64,000 nt of DNA from Nitrospira sp. (GTDB lineage Bacteria; Nitrospirota; Nitrospiria; Nitrospirales; Nitrospiraceae): positions 44,452-108,451 of the forward strand of contig JAFEBM010000020.1 in NCBI GenBank assembly GCA_018242685.1. Reading direction: 5' to 3'. The notes beneath the pieces were generated by a model. It made no database searches, was not told the origin of the DNA, and was given only the letters and a program-made list of their open reading frames with translations. The position numbers and the translations under genes were made by a program. The first letter of the stretch is position 1; each line of letters starts with the position of its first letter. Shown here one piece after another: positions 28,260-38,593 of this stretch.

Positions 28260-29255
28260 TTAGCGGCTCAGTTGCAAATGCAGGATAGCCCCGTTTTCCC
28301 CGCTGGCCCAGCCGTGGGCAGTATCAGGGAAACTGAGACCAAATAATGAGGAAGAGGCAATCGGTTTCCCCTCGCTCCAAGTAAGGCCTCCGTCGGTCGT
28401 CCGATACAGCATCCCGCGCTCGCCGACAATCCAGCCTTCTTGCTGACTTGTGAACCGAACCTTCAAAAGATCAATGACTTTTGTACAGGTCTTTCCGCAC
28501 GGTAGTGTCTGGTCAACCCATTTGGCTCCGCCGTCTGTCGTCTGAAACATGGCCCCCGCATTGCCGACCGCCCAACCGGTCGTGGAATCGGTGAAAAAGA
28601 CATCGAACAAGGTCACCGCGCTCTGTGTTTCTTGCGACGTCCAGGTAGTTCCCCCATCGTCTGTCGAAAGAGCGGTGCCCAACGCGCCGACGATCGCGCC
28701 CTTTCGGTCATTGAGAAAATGCACCGCATAGAGCGCCGCGGTTGTGCCGCTCACTTGCTCTGTCCAATGCTCACCACCATCGGCTGTGTGCAAGATCGTC
28801 CCTCCTCCCCCGACGACCCAACCCAATTTCGGCGATGTAAAATAGACTTTGTACAGCGACTGCTGGGTCTCCAGGGATTGAGAACCCCATGACTCTCCCC
28901 CATCAGTCGTGTACTTCAATGTCCCTCCGGCCCCTGTCGCCCAGCCTTTTGAGGAGTCGGCAAAGAAGACAGATGTTAATAGGGCAGACGTTCCGCTTGT
29001 CACCCGCCTCCATTTCTTCCCGCCATCGATGGTTTTGAGTATTATTCCTCCGGTTCCTACCGCCCACCCATGTTGGGGCGTACGAAACTGGATGCTCATC
29101 AAGGTTGATGTCGTGCTACTCGCCTGAGTGGTGATGGAAAGGTCGGAGTCTGCACTCCCAGCCGATTGAGGCGCTACAATCATACCGAGGAGGACGAAAA
29201 GCGACGCGAACACGTTCCCTCGGAAGACGCGACCGAGATGGAGCCACATCAGCAT
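28260..29255 (-). CDS. Exported Ycf48-like beta-propeller protein
   Basis: 331 residues with an N-terminal signal or anchor (VFASLFVLLGMIVAPQSAGSA). At least six repeats follow, with patterns such as HGWAVGTGGIILKTIDGGKKW and LGWVVGGGGTILHTADGGEHW, spaced about 42 residues. This is the BNR/Ycf48 pattern of photosystem II stability factor-like proteins, which in non-phototrophs are exported beta-propellers of unclear role. Its ATG overlaps the stop of the TIG-repeat gene as TAATG, so the two should be translated together. Two cysteines occur in LPCGKTCTK. Confidence 0.85.
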   Translation of the reverse strand: MLMWLHLGRVFRGNVFASLFVLLGMIVAPQSAGSADSDLSITTQASSTTSTLMSIQFRTPQHGWAVGTGGIILKTIDGGKKWRRVTSGTSALLTSVFFADSSKGWATGAGGTLKYTTDGGESWGSQSLETQQSLYKVYFTSPKLGWVVGGGGTILHTADGGEHWTEQVSGTTAALYAVHFLNDRKGAIVGALGTALSTDDGGTTWTSQETQSAVTLFDVFFTDSTTGWAVGNAGAMFQTTDGGAKWVDQTLPCGKTCTKVIDLLKVRFTSQQEGWIVGERGMLYRTTDGGLTWSEGKPIASSSLFGLSFPDTAHGWASGENGAILHLQLSR

Positions 29256-30979
29256 TATTGACCGGCACGCTCCTCCGGTCTGTCGTCATCCCAGTAGCTT
29301 GGGTCGGGAAGCCCTTTCGCTTCGATGGTGAACGGTCCAGCTTCAAAAGTGACCCACTTTTTCGGCGAACAACAGGTTCCATCAGGAAGCAGATCCCATG
29401 ATCCTCGACGAACGACCAGCGGACCGGTCGCCAGGTTATCGAAAAACTCACCCTTCTTTCCGATCCCGTAGAGGTTGCGGTGCGGTACTTTGACTACTAT
29501 TTCTTCATCAGTCCATGATTGGACCAATGCGGCTGTTCCATTGAACAGGACTTCGGTTCGTGACACATTCGAGATGACGGTCGCATGTTCACCTGGTTCG
29601 GTGATTTCCACGTCGGATCGCCGCTTGTAGGATTTCTGGTTCAATCCAAGGTCGGCATGTTCAGCGGTCTTGAGAAACGTTCCGAACCCTCGGCCTTTGA
29701 TCGTCACCGTGGCGTCCAACCCGGCTGTCCGAGGTTCATACGACTCGATGATCGGCGTGACGAGCGTGAAGTCCCCGGCCTCAGTGGCTTGGGTCCCTTG
29801 CTCGGCACAACAGAGCCCGCCTATGTTCGGCCGGTTGGCGTTCCGGTAAATAACGACCTTGCCGGTTTTCACGCTGAACGGCACCCAGACATCGATTCGG
29901 TCGTTGTTCCAGCGATAGATCACCGCCGGCACTCCTCCGATTTCGACGCGATTCCCGCCGGTATTAAAATCCGTGAAGTTGTAGGGAGTCGACCCGCTCT
30001 CTGAATAAAACCCAAAGTGCTCGCCGTTGATACGCAACAACGTCCCGATGGGCGCGCCGGCAGGACTCATGGAGATGACCCGGGGAACATGGACCGTAAA
30101 CTGCGCGAGCACCCGTTCCCGCCCTTGATGTTTCAGCACAAGCGGACCAGACTCCGCATTGAGCGGGACATGAAAGACAATGACGTCGTCCTTCCATTGA
30201 GCGATGGTGACCGGACGCCCGCCGATCAGCACGGCATCATCCATCAGTTCCTTGGCATCCCCAAACCCCTGCCCGAACAAGACCACTTTCGTCCCGACAG
30301 GTCCACTGATCGGATCCACTCGAACGGACGGAATCAGTTTCAACGAAACGGCATTGCTGACGACATGCTCGACCGGAGCACAGCATGATCCATCCGGTAA
30401 TGGATCAGAGGAAGCCAGCCGAACCACAACATCACCACTCACCGCGTTGGGTGGAATTTCAAGCTCGATTTTGTCGTCTTTCCATCGCTTGGGACGCACC
30501 ACGACCCCGCCGACCACCACATCGTTGACACCGAACATCGTGTTCGGATCGCGCGCACCGGCCGAGAGGCCGAAATGCTGACCGGTGATTTGAAGAGTCG
30601 TCCCCCGTTCCCCCTCTGTCGGCGTGATAGCCTCGATCCGTGGCACGACAACAGTCATAAACCCGGCGAACAGCTTCTTCTTTCCGATCAACACCTCGAC
30701 AAAGCCGCTCGTCGCCTTGAAGGGAACCTTGACTTCGATGACGTCTGCTTCCCATCGCTGCACTAACGCCGGTACCCCGTTGACCGTCACCCGATTGACC
30801 TGGGTTGACTTAAAACTTCCAAACCCTTTCCCGTTCAAGACCACGGTTGCGCCAGGAGTAGAAGCCCGCGAAGACAGTTCGATGGGCCTTTGACCGGCCT
30901 GCGCGACAGAGACGCTCGCCTCACCACCAAGGCACATCAGCCAAAGGAAGAATGTGGTCAAGATAGAAATTTGTTTCAT
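29255..30979 (-). CDS. Exported IPT/TIG-repeat protein
   Basis: A 574-residue protein. A signal peptide (ISILTTFFLWLMCLGGEASVSVAQA) is followed by about five IPT/TIG immunoglobulin-like domains. Each opens with a pattern such as SGPVGTKVVLFGQGFG or EGERGTTLQITGQHFG and contains VxxWxxDxIxVxVP. Three copies carry a CC pair (SCCAP, LCCAE, TCCSP), which is unusual. It should be in the periplasm or at the cell surface. Start at ATG 30979; a longer frame to 31021 lacks support. It is coupled to the Ycf48-like gene by TAATG. Confidence 0.82.
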   Translation of the reverse strand: MKQISILTTFFLWLMCLGGEASVSVAQAGQRPIELSSRASTPGATVVLNGKGFGSFKSTQVNRVTVNGVPALVQRWEADVIEVKVPFKATSGFVEVLIGKKKLFAGFMTVVVPRIEAITPTEGERGTTLQITGQHFGLSAGARDPNTMFGVNDVVVGGVVVRPKRWKDDKIELEIPPNAVSGDVVVRLASSDPLPDGSCCAPVEHVVSNAVSLKLIPSVRVDPISGPVGTKVVLFGQGFGDAKELMDDAVLIGGRPVTIAQWKDDVIVFHVPLNAESGPLVLKHQGRERVLAQFTVHVPRVISMSPAGAPIGTLLRINGEHFGFYSESGSTPYNFTDFNTGGNRVEIGGVPAVIYRWNNDRIDVWVPFSVKTGKVVIYRNANRPNIGGLCCAEQGTQATEAGDFTLVTPIIESYEPRTAGLDATVTIKGRGFGTFLKTAEHADLGLNQKSYKRRSDVEITEPGEHATVISNVSRTEVLFNGTAALVQSWTDEEIVVKVPHRNLYGIGKKGEFFDNLATGPLVVRRGSWDLLPDGTCCSPKKWVTFEAGPFTIEAKGLPDPSYWDDDRPEERAGQ

Positions 30980-31172
30980 GGTCAGCCTATCGGAGAAGAA
31001 AAAAACATATCGGATATCCAAAACACAACATGCCCGACTTTAACAAGCCATTTTTTCGGGAGTCAAGAAGGCCACGGACAATCGGAGTGGACACTGACCG
31101 CCAGTCGTTCAGTCGACACTCTGGTCGAAGCGGGACATCAAGATATCATCCGTCCAAAGAGCCGGAGAAGAT

Positions 31173-34028
31173 CTATCGTGAAATCACCGAACTTCCTTGC
31201 GTGACTTGTGAACCGACAGCCTGAACGATCGCATTGTGGAGTTGCTCTACTGCTGCTTCTTTGGTCAGCAGCATGGCCGCTCCGGCTCGCTGCATCGCTT
31301 CGTTGTTGTCGTCCCCGACGTTCACAGAAATGCCGATGATCATAGTCTCCGGCCACTTCGCCTTGATCTGCAGCGTGGCTTCGATCCCATTCATCTTCGG
31401 CATATTGATGTCCATCACCACCACTTGAGGTCGGAGCTTCTCGACCAATTTCACCGCCTCCACGCCGTCTCGGGCCTCACCGATGACCTGAATATCCGGA
31501 TAGGCGTCCAGCACCGATCGCAGCCCTTGCCGCACCATCGCATGATCATCCACGAGCAACACCGGAACCATCATCCGGCCTTTCGTGAGGCTATCGGCCT
31601 CATCGGCAGGAATCGTTGTCCAGGCATTCTCGGATTCAGTGACCGACGGATGCAGCTGGTCGTCCTCCGCGCTTCTGGTCAGCGGCAAGATCAACGTCGC
31701 AATGGTCCCGAGCCCCGGAGCGGAATCAATGGTGAACGAGCCGCCCAATGCCCTCATCCGCTCCTGGATGCTATACAAACCAAATTTGGACGAAATCTCG
31801 CCGCTCGGCGCCCCCACCGCTGCTGCAGCAGCAAGATCAAACCCCCTCCCCTCATCCTTCACGGTGATGCGGAGATGGTCCGCTCGCTTTTCCATTATGA
31901 GAGCGGCCTGTCCTGTTCCGGCATGCTTGGCCGAATTGATCAGAAGTTCCCGCACCGATTGAAAAAGCAACACACGTTGATCTTCCGGTAAGGTGAGACC
32001 TTGGATGTCTGGCACGACGACGGCCACGGTGTGCTCATGTTTCTTCTTCATGTACTCGGCAAGCCATTTGAGACTGGCGGTCAAACCATGGTCGCGCAAG
32101 ACCGGCGGGCTGAGTTCAGCCACCAACGTCCGGCTATAGGTCAACGCATCGGACAAGATGTCGTCGACCTTCTTTAAGACAGTTTCCCAGGCCGGCACGC
32201 CGCTTGCCGCCCGCCTGCCCTGCCCGATCGTCAACTTTCCAACGACCAACATCTGCTGCAGATGGTCGTGCAATTCAGTGGCCAAGCGTTTCCGTTCACG
32301 CTGTTCCGCCAAGTTCAACTCGCTCGTCAACGCGCGCAGGCGGTCCTGCGACTGCCGCAATTCCGCCGTCTTCATGTTCACCGCCTGTTCGAGCTCCACG
32401 TTCCAGCGGTACAAGCGCGCTTGCGCTTCGCACAGTGCTTCCTCCGCCTTCTTCCGATCATCAATATCCTCAATGATGCAAATGAAATGGAGCGGCCTAT
32501 GACATGCATCTCGAAGAAGCGATACCGTCTTATGAACCCAGATGAGCGAACCATCCTTTCGTACGTAGCGTTTTTCCATGGAATAGGTTTCAATTTCACC
32601 CGCCAGCGTGCGACGTGCTTGCACCCACTCTGCCTTGAGATCGCCGGGAGAAGTGATATCCGCGAAGGTCCTGGTGAGCAATTCCTCGCGGGAATAGCCG
32701 GTGATTGCGCATAAGGAATCGTTGAACTGTAGGAATCGACCATCCAGTCCGATGTGGGCGATACCGACGGCCGCATTGGCAAAGGTGGCACGATAGCGCT
32801 CTTCGCTCTCGCGTAGGGCCAGCTCCGCTTCTTTGCGATCATGGATATCGGTGCAGGTCCCCACCCATGACCGAATATGACCTTCAGGATCCCGAACCGG
32901 CACCCCTCTCACACGAAACCATCGATAGGCTCCGTCGGCGGCGCGCTGGAACCTGGTTTCGGCATCGCACTCCTCGCCCGTCTGGACGGCTTTCTTCCAC
33001 GCATCAGCCAATCTTGGCGCATCATCGGGATGTTGGACCATGAGCCAGCCGCCGTGCCTCGTCGTCTCATGCGTCAGTCCCGTATAGTCATACCACCGTT
33101 GATTTTCGAACTCCGTCTCGCCCTGCGCGTCGGTATGCCACACGAAGTGCGGCATCGCTTCGGCCAGCATACGGAACCTCGCTTCACTTGAGCGCACCGC
33201 GTCTTCCACCTGCTTGCGCGCAGTGATGTCCGTGAACAAGTTCACGGCGCCGACAATGTGTCCTGCGCCATTTCGCAGAGGATCGATGTGGACAATTACG
33301 TGGCGCCTTGTGCCATCGGCGCGCTCAAGGATGACTTCCTGACCATGCAGCGCTGTGCCGTCCTGCGCCGCATCGGTCATGAGCGTCTTGTCGTGCGGCA
33401 GCGCGGTCCCATCCGGCCACAGCAGCTTGTACAACTCCCGAAATCGATTTTCGCTGTCGCCCAGGTTCGGCCTGCGGCCCCACAATTCGGCTGCTTGCTC
33501 GTTGAAAAACGTGATACGGCCGTCTCGATCAACCGTGTACATGGCCACCGGCATGCGCTCGATGAGAGACCGATAACGCATTTCGCTCTCGGTGAGGCGT
33601 TCGATGAGCCGCTGATTGTCCCGCTCGTGCTGGGCGAGCTTGAGTAGCGCCCGCACAGTGCCGATCAACTCCTCTTCTTCCGCCGGTTCGACCAAATAGG
33701 CATCCGCCCCGACTTCCAGGCTTTTCACCCGATCGGGCGCGTTGATGCGGGCGGCGGAGGTCTGCAGCACTTTGATGAACTTCGTCTCAGGCTGAGTTTT
33801 GAGCCGCTGACAGACATCAAAACCGCTGATGTCCGATAAGTTGACATCGAGCAGGATGAGAGCAGGGCGTTCTGTGGTGGCAACGGTGAGGGCGTCGGCG
33901 CCCTTGTCCGCTTCAATGATTCTATAGTCCTGCCGGCTGAGCAGGCGACTCTTCACGTACAAGGCGGCCGGGTTATCGTCGACCACGAGAATGGTCGGGG
34001 AATCGGATTCGGCGACGGCTTGAGTCAT
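31173..34028 (-). CDS. Hybrid sensor: receiver, three PAS, histidine kinase, receiver
   Basis: 951 residues from ATG 34028. Order: receiver 1 (TILVVDDNPAAL, phospho-Asp in ILLDVNLS); three PAS domains (opening at RYRSLIERMPVAMY, RFRMLAEAMPHFVW and RYRATFANAAVGIA); HisKA_3 dimerisation helix with RLATELHDHLQQML, the His being the likely phosphorylation site; ATPase with ELLINSAKHA and DEGRGFDL; and receiver 2 (VLLVDDHAMVRQGL, VVVMDINMPKMNGIEA) of the NarL type but without the DNA-binding domain. It is soluble, with no membrane segment. The ATG overlaps the stop of the upstream kinase as ATGA, so both are translationally coupled. Confidence 0.92.
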   Translation of the reverse strand: MTQAVAESDSPTILVVDDNPAALYVKSRLLSRQDYRIIEADKGADALTVATTERPALILLDVNLSDISGFDVCQRLKTQPETKFIKVLQTSAARINAPDRVKSLEVGADAYLVEPAEEEELIGTVRALLKLAQHERDNQRLIERLTESEMRYRSLIERMPVAMYTVDRDGRITFFNEQAAELWGRRPNLGDSENRFRELYKLLWPDGTALPHDKTLMTDAAQDGTALHGQEVILERADGTRRHVIVHIDPLRNGAGHIVGAVNLFTDITARKQVEDAVRSSEARFRMLAEAMPHFVWHTDAQGETEFENQRWYDYTGLTHETTRHGGWLMVQHPDDAPRLADAWKKAVQTGEECDAETRFQRAADGAYRWFRVRGVPVRDPEGHIRSWVGTCTDIHDRKEAELALRESEERYRATFANAAVGIAHIGLDGRFLQFNDSLCAITGYSREELLTRTFADITSPGDLKAEWVQARRTLAGEIETYSMEKRYVRKDGSLIWVHKTVSLLRDACHRPLHFICIIEDIDDRKKAEEALCEAQARLYRWNVELEQAVNMKTAELRQSQDRLRALTSELNLAEQRERKRLATELHDHLQQMLVVGKLTIGQGRRAASGVPAWETVLKKVDDILSDALTYSRTLVAELSPPVLRDHGLTASLKWLAEYMKKKHEHTVAVVVPDIQGLTLPEDQRVLLFQSVRELLINSAKHAGTGQAALIMEKRADHLRITVKDEGRGFDLAAAAAVGAPSGEISSKFGLYSIQERMRALGGSFTIDSAPGLGTIATLILPLTRSAEDDQLHPSVTESENAWTTIPADEADSLTKGRMMVPVLLVDDHAMVRQGLRSVLDAYPDIQVIGEARDGVEAVKLVEKLRPQVVVMDINMPKMNGIEATLQIKAKWPETMIIGISVNVGDDNNEAMQRAGAAMLLTKEAAVEQLHNAIVQAVGSQVTQGSSVISR

Positions 34029-35911
34029 ATCACCCTCACGAGACTCATTGGAGACCCGGACCGGCATTCGGCACTCTTGGACGTTCCGCTCTCAGCCATA
34101 CCCACTTGCTCCTGTTCTTGCCATCCTTCTTCGACCATGGCCATCGGCGGTTTCTGCTCACAAGGCACCGTGACCGAAAAGGTCGAGCCTTTCCCAGGCT
34201 GACTCTCAACCATGATGATGGCATTGAGTACATCGGCGAGCCGTTTGCACAGAGCTAGGCCGAGGCCCTGTCCCCTAATCCCCTGTTGCAAGGGATGACG
34301 GACTTGGACAAATTCGTCGAAGATGCGAGCCTGATCTTCGGGCGCGATGCCGATCCCGCTGTCGCGCACGACAAAACGGACAGCCTGGCCGTTTGAGACC
34401 GACTCGGCCGAGACGATAATCGTGCCATGCTCGGTGTACTTCACCGCATTGTGGACGAAATTGTAGAGAATGCGGCTCAAGAGCATGTCGTCGGTCATGA
34501 GGTCGGGTAGGGAGTCCGGCTCCTTTATCACAAGACTCACGCCGGGTCGTGAGGGAAACAGTTCTGCGGCAGCGCGTAGGCTCTGCAACAATGAGGGCAC
34601 CGGACATCGGCGGGATGCCGGTTGCAGATTGCCCGTCTTGATCTTCTCGAGATCCAGCATCGTATCGATGAGGGCCAACAGTTGCTGGGCGCCTGTTTGC
34701 ATCATCGTAATTTGTTTGTCCTGTTCCAGCGTCAGCGGACCGTCGGCACGATTCAGCAAGAACCGGCTGATACCGATGATCCCGTTCAGTGGGGTGCGAT
34801 ATTCATGGCTCACCGTGTAGAGGAGGCGGGTCTTTTGTTCGTCGGAGATGCGAAGTTGCTTGATGGCGCGCTGCAGACGTCGCTCGCTCAGACTCTTTGC
34901 CGCATCGATTTGGTTCAAGGCTCCTGCTACGGTCCACAGAATGACGCTGAATCCCACCACACTCAGCCCAACAACCATGAGAAGGCTGAAGCGGCTATTG
35001 TACAGTCCGGCCGTTTCTCCCATCAGGTGGACCCATCCGATGAGGAGAACCATCCCCACCATCAGCGGGACCATGCGTTGCAACATCGAGCCCCCCGCCG
35101 TGCCGGCTGTAGCCGTTTTCATCAGCCCTTGATCAGGCCGGAGACAGAGCAGGGCGAGACTCAGCAACACAAACGAGACGGCCGTGTACAGCGCCATCGA
35201 CTTGTACGACGGTATGGCATAGAGCGATTGCTTGTGGAAGAGATACCCAAGCACGGCAAGCGAACAGATGAAAATCACGACAGCGGCCAGGCTTTGAGAG
35301 ACATAGTGTCGAGCGTGCTGCTTCATCGAGGCAGCGACGGCTCCTCCTAGGAGCACAAAGCAGAAGGCCGTTGCCGGTCCCGTCCATGTCGGAGAAACGC
35401 TCTCTCCTTCCGCACGCGTGGCATATCCGAACAAGGTGCCAAGCCCCAGCAGACCGGCCATCGCCGCCAATACGAACACGATGCCGTTCCGAACGCGTGT
35501 GCTGTTTGGATCCGGACGGATGAGATGCGGGTTGAGGAACAGCAGGGCGCCGGCTAAGAGCAGCAAGCCGATTGCCGTCGTGACTTTCATCGAGGCGAAG
35601 TCGGGAGACAAGCTGGTGAGTCGGGTGATATGAAACGTCCAGCCGGTGAGAACCAGCACCGCGATGAGTGCCACCGTATCGACAAACCACTTGGAAGTCC
35701 GATAGTACCAATCATAGGGCACTCCGGTCTGGTGCGACTCATCCTCGGAGTTCCAAACCTGCTGATTCATGCGCCGTAGATCAGACCGCTCGGAAGGGAG
35801 CGGCTTCGTCGTTTCTCGTTTCCCTACTGGTATCGTCTCTTGATAACCAACTGGTTCGGAATCAGGAAGACAAGCTTCGGGAGGAGGATCAGGAGCCTTG
35901 ACCTCAGGCAT
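34025..35911 (-). CDS. Membrane sensor histidine kinase
   Basis: 628 residues. A hydrophilic N-terminus of about 70 residues is followed by about eight membrane helices up to residue 330, a MASE-like sensor with no large extracellular domain. HisKA has TVSHEYRTPLNGIIGISRFLL with the phosphoryl-accepting His. The ATPase has NFVHNAVKYTEHGTI, RDSGIGIAPEDQARIFDEF and GLGLALCKRL. AAGGAG precedes ATG 35911. It shares an ATGA overlap with the hybrid kinase downstream, so the two probably form one phosphorelay. The signal is unknown. Confidence 0.92.
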   Translation of the reverse strand: MPEVKAPDPPPEACLPDSEPVGYQETIPVGKRETTKPLPSERSDLRRMNQQVWNSEDESHQTGVPYDWYYRTSKWFVDTVALIAVLVLTGWTFHITRLTSLSPDFASMKVTTAIGLLLLAGALLFLNPHLIRPDPNSTRVRNGIVFVLAAMAGLLGLGTLFGYATRAEGESVSPTWTGPATAFCFVLLGGAVAASMKQHARHYVSQSLAAVVIFICSLAVLGYLFHKQSLYAIPSYKSMALYTAVSFVLLSLALLCLRPDQGLMKTATAGTAGGSMLQRMVPLMVGMVLLIGWVHLMGETAGLYNSRFSLLMVVGLSVVGFSVILWTVAGALNQIDAAKSLSERRLQRAIKQLRISDEQKTRLLYTVSHEYRTPLNGIIGISRFLLNRADGPLTLEQDKQITMMQTGAQQLLALIDTMLDLEKIKTGNLQPASRRCPVPSLLQSLRAAAELFPSRPGVSLVIKEPDSLPDLMTDDMLLSRILYNFVHNAVKYTEHGTIIVSAESVSNGQAVRFVVRDSGIGIAPEDQARIFDEFVQVRHPLQQGIRGQGLGLALCKRLADVLNAIIMVESQPGKGSTFSVTVPCEQKPPMAMVEEGWQEQEQVGMAESGTSKSAECRSGSPMSLVRVI

Positions 35912-36028
35912 GGACGATACTCCTTGGAATCGAGAGAAGCATCGAAGAGATACAGAGCATACTGCATACCACAGTCTAGATAAACCCCTAGAGACGGAAA
36001 CAAGGGTTTCCCCTAGGCCAGTAGGTGA

Positions 36029-36493
36029 CTAGAGCGAACGCAGTTCCACTATCAGTTCGATTTCAATGGGAGCCAGGCGTGGCAACTCCGCAGCGCCGAC
36101 AGCGACCCGTGCATGGCGGCCTGCTTCTCCAAACACGGACACAAGCAGATCAGACGCACCGTTCAGAACTTGCGGCTGATCGGTAAAGCCGGGAGCCGAG
36201 GCGATATAGCCGACCATCTTGACGATCTGCTTGACCCGATCCAGCGATCCGACTTCGCTCCGGACGATACTCAAGCCATTCAGCACCGCCACTCTCGCTG
36301 CCTCGACCCCTTGTTCGACCGTGAGATTCTCTCCGAGCTTGCCGGTCAGAACAAGCCGGCCATCGCACGAAGGTAATACACCGGAGAGAAACAGCAGGTC
36401 CCCTGTCCTGACTACCGGCACATAGTTTGCGACGGGCTTTGGAGGAGCCGGCAGGGTGAATCCGAGTTCTTTTAATCTGCCCTCATAGGACAC
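36029..36493 (-). CDS. RidA/YjgF family protein
   Basis: A 154-residue protein of the RidA family, trimeric enzymes that hydrolyse reactive enamine/imine intermediates in amino acid metabolism. It belongs to the longer subgroup that starts with RLKELGFTLPAPPKPVANY and has GDLLFLSGVLP and GHARVAVGAAELP-like residues (here GRHARVAVGAAELP). The conserved Arg is present. Start is a GTG at 36493. It opens a minus-strand run with deoB upstream. Confidence 0.88.
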   Translation of the reverse strand: MSYEGRLKELGFTLPAPPKPVANYVPVVRTGDLLFLSGVLPSCDGRLVLTGKLGENLTVEQGVEAARVAVLNGLSIVRSEVGSLDRVKQIVKMVGYIASAPGFTDQPQVLNGASDLLVSVFGEAGRHARVAVGAAELPRLAPIEIELIVELRSL

Positions 36494-36573
36494 GTGCTTA
36501 CCCCATCCTATCTCTTTTCATCCTTCGCCTCATGGATTACCGCTCATCCTGAACCTTCAGTTTTTACTCATGA

Positions 36574-37731
36574 CTATCCCGGCCTGAGCGCATCCAAGAA
36601 ACTCTCACCAACCGGTAAGCGCTCAGCTTGAAGCCCCTCCACAATGGTCTGTCCTACATCTGCAGCGGTCAGTCTGCTTCCCAAATCGACGCCTTGGGCC
36701 AGTTTTGGGCCGGTCGCGAAGACCGGAACATACTCTCGCGTGGACGTCCGTCCAGGTAATGAGAAATCTCTCCCATGATCACCCGTCACAATGACCATAT
36801 CGCCGAGACGCAACCTCTCGAACAAATCAGGCAAACGGCGATCACATTCCTGTACGGCTGTCGCCGACTGTACGGCATCTTCGGAGAGCAGATCCAGGCT
36901 GGCACAAATGAGGCCGCGAGGCACCTTATTCAACATGCCGATGACTTCATCAAACGCCGCCATGCCCGATGCGGACGGGAAAGATTTCGTCAACCCTCGT
37001 CCACTAAAGAGATCATAGACTTTTCCGATGCCCATCGCGATCTGGCCGGATCGGCTCAAGACATCCAACATCGTCACACCCGGTGGCTCGATCACAAAGT
37101 CCTTTCGTCCGACCTGCGGCTGAAGCAAGTCATGCCCGCCGATGACCGGCTGCCCGACGACACGAATGTGCGTCCCCGCATCTTTCACGGCTTTCCGGAT
37201 CTCGCGACACCGTTGGTGGAATTCAACCGGCGCCATGATGGATTCGTGCATGGCCAAAAAGCACGTATTACCTCCATCCGTCCATAAAAGAGGCGCTCCG
37301 GTGGCCACATGTTCCATACTATGTCGGTGGAGCATCACTCCCATAGAGGAGATGCCTCTGCCGACCGACTTTCTGCCGAATGTTTGTTCGACGACGTCAA
37401 CAATCTTGGTGGGAACGCCTGATCCGCAGATCGTCTGGGCTTCTTTTTGGATCACCCCGCCGATTTCCCAGTATCCGACGACCGAATCTTTACCCGGCGA
37501 TGCGAATCCCAGTCGACCAAAAGAACCGTTCGGCTGAACCATGGCTCGTACGCCTTTGATCGAAGCAAGATGCCCTAGTCCGAGCATCTCGAAATTCGGC
37601 ACACGCAATCCATCGACCGTCTCGGCCAGGTGCACGAGGGTGTTCGCGTCGGCATCGCCATAGTCGGCACCGTCCGGTAACGCACCCACCCCAAGTCCAT
37701 CGACAACCAACAGAATGACTCGATTGATCAT
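36574..37731 (-). CDS. deoB: Phosphopentomutase
   Basis: A 385-residue alkaline phosphatase-superfamily enzyme that interconverts ribose or deoxyribose 1- and 5-phosphates. Metal-binding residues appear as LLVVDGLGVGALPD at the start, VIVTGDHGRDFSLPGRTSTREYVPV near residue 320, and GKDSVVGYWEI as the cap region. It lies just upstream of ridA and downstream of deoC, so deoxyribose phosphate from DeoB can be cleaved by DeoC. Confidence 0.95.
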   Translation of the reverse strand: MINRVILLVVDGLGVGALPDGADYGDADANTLVHLAETVDGLRVPNFEMLGLGHLASIKGVRAMVQPNGSFGRLGFASPGKDSVVGYWEIGGVIQKEAQTICGSGVPTKIVDVVEQTFGRKSVGRGISSMGVMLHRHSMEHVATGAPLLWTDGGNTCFLAMHESIMAPVEFHQRCREIRKAVKDAGTHIRVVGQPVIGGHDLLQPQVGRKDFVIEPPGVTMLDVLSRSGQIAMGIGKVYDLFSGRGLTKSFPSASGMAAFDEVIGMLNKVPRGLICASLDLLSEDAVQSATAVQECDRRLPDLFERLRLGDMVIVTGDHGRDFSLPGRTSTREYVPVFATGPKLAQGVDLGSRLTAADVGQTIVEGLQAERLPVGESFLDALRPG

Positions 37732-37912
37732 CAGCCCACTATACCAAGTCGCCGTAGTCCGTCATAGATGCGTATGGGACCGACCTGAGGATACAGGAGG
37801 ACCTAGGCAAGAGAGCAGCTATGATGCCGCTCGACGACACAACAGATACCGGTGCACATATTCTGGCCGTTGCGCTGAACAACGAAAATCCACGCCCACG
37901 CTCAGTACGGCT

Positions 37913-38590
37913 TTATGCTTGTTGATGGATGGCCGCCCGCCACTCTTGGATGATCTTGATGCCGGCACTGGTCCCAATCCTGTCGGCTCCCGCTTCCAAC
38001 ATCGCGAGCGTCGTCTTCCAATCGCGAATGCCGCCTGAGGCCTTGACCTTGACCCGTCCCGCGACGGTTTCCTTCAACAACCGAACATCCTCGACCGTCG
38101 CCCCCGCAGCTCCGAAGCCGGTTGACGTCTTCACGTAATCGGCCCCGGCTTCCACGATCAAATGACAGGCCGTTCGTTTCTCCTGATGCGTGAGATAACA
38201 GGTTTCCAGGATCACTTTATGCTCAACATCCACGGTCGCTTTCACGACTTCAGCGATGTCCGTGCGAACATAGTCATGATCGGCCGACTTCAGTCTGCTG
38301 ATATTCAGCACCATGTCCAACACCGTTGCGCCCCGTTGCACAGCCTCGATGGCTTCGGCCACCTTGGTCTTTGTGCTATGCCCCCCTAATGGGAACCCAA
38401 TGGGAATGCCGACGCAAATGCCGGTGCCGGCCACTGCCGCCACCGCTTCATCGATGTAGCATGGTGGAACAAAAATGACCATGAAACCGTTGGCCTTCGC
38501 CTCTTCACACAATCGAAGCACCTCGACTTTCGTCGCATCCGGCCTCAATACGGTATGATCGATAAGCGCTGGGAGATTCCATCCTGACAT
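37913..38590 (-). CDS. deoC: Deoxyribose-phosphate aldolase
   Basis: A 225-residue class I aldolase that splits 2-deoxyribose 5-phosphate into acetaldehyde and glyceraldehyde 3-phosphate. It has IDHTVLRPDAT at the start, GATVLDMVLNI, ILETCYL, DYVKTSTGFG with the Schiff-base Lys, and VKASGGIRDW with the second Lys. The ATG at 38590 comes three bases after the mltG stop, and its GGAAGGAG site lies in the mltG end. Confidence 0.95.
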   Translation of the reverse strand: MSGWNLPALIDHTVLRPDATKVEVLRLCEEAKANGFMVIFVPPCYIDEAVAAVAGTGICVGIPIGFPLGGHSTKTKVAEAIEAVQRGATVLDMVLNISRLKSADHDYVRTDIAEVVKATVDVEHKVILETCYLTHQEKRTACHLIVEAGADYVKTSTGFGAAGATVEDVRLLKETVAGRVKVKASGGIRDWKTTLAMLEAGADRIGTSAGIKIIQEWRAAIHQQA

Positions 38591-38593
38591 GCC

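Noticed and set aside
35950..36020. Terminator hairpin after ridA (aaaccc/gggttt)
   Set aside because: The stem is six bases with a loop of about 17 and no T-run on the minus strand.
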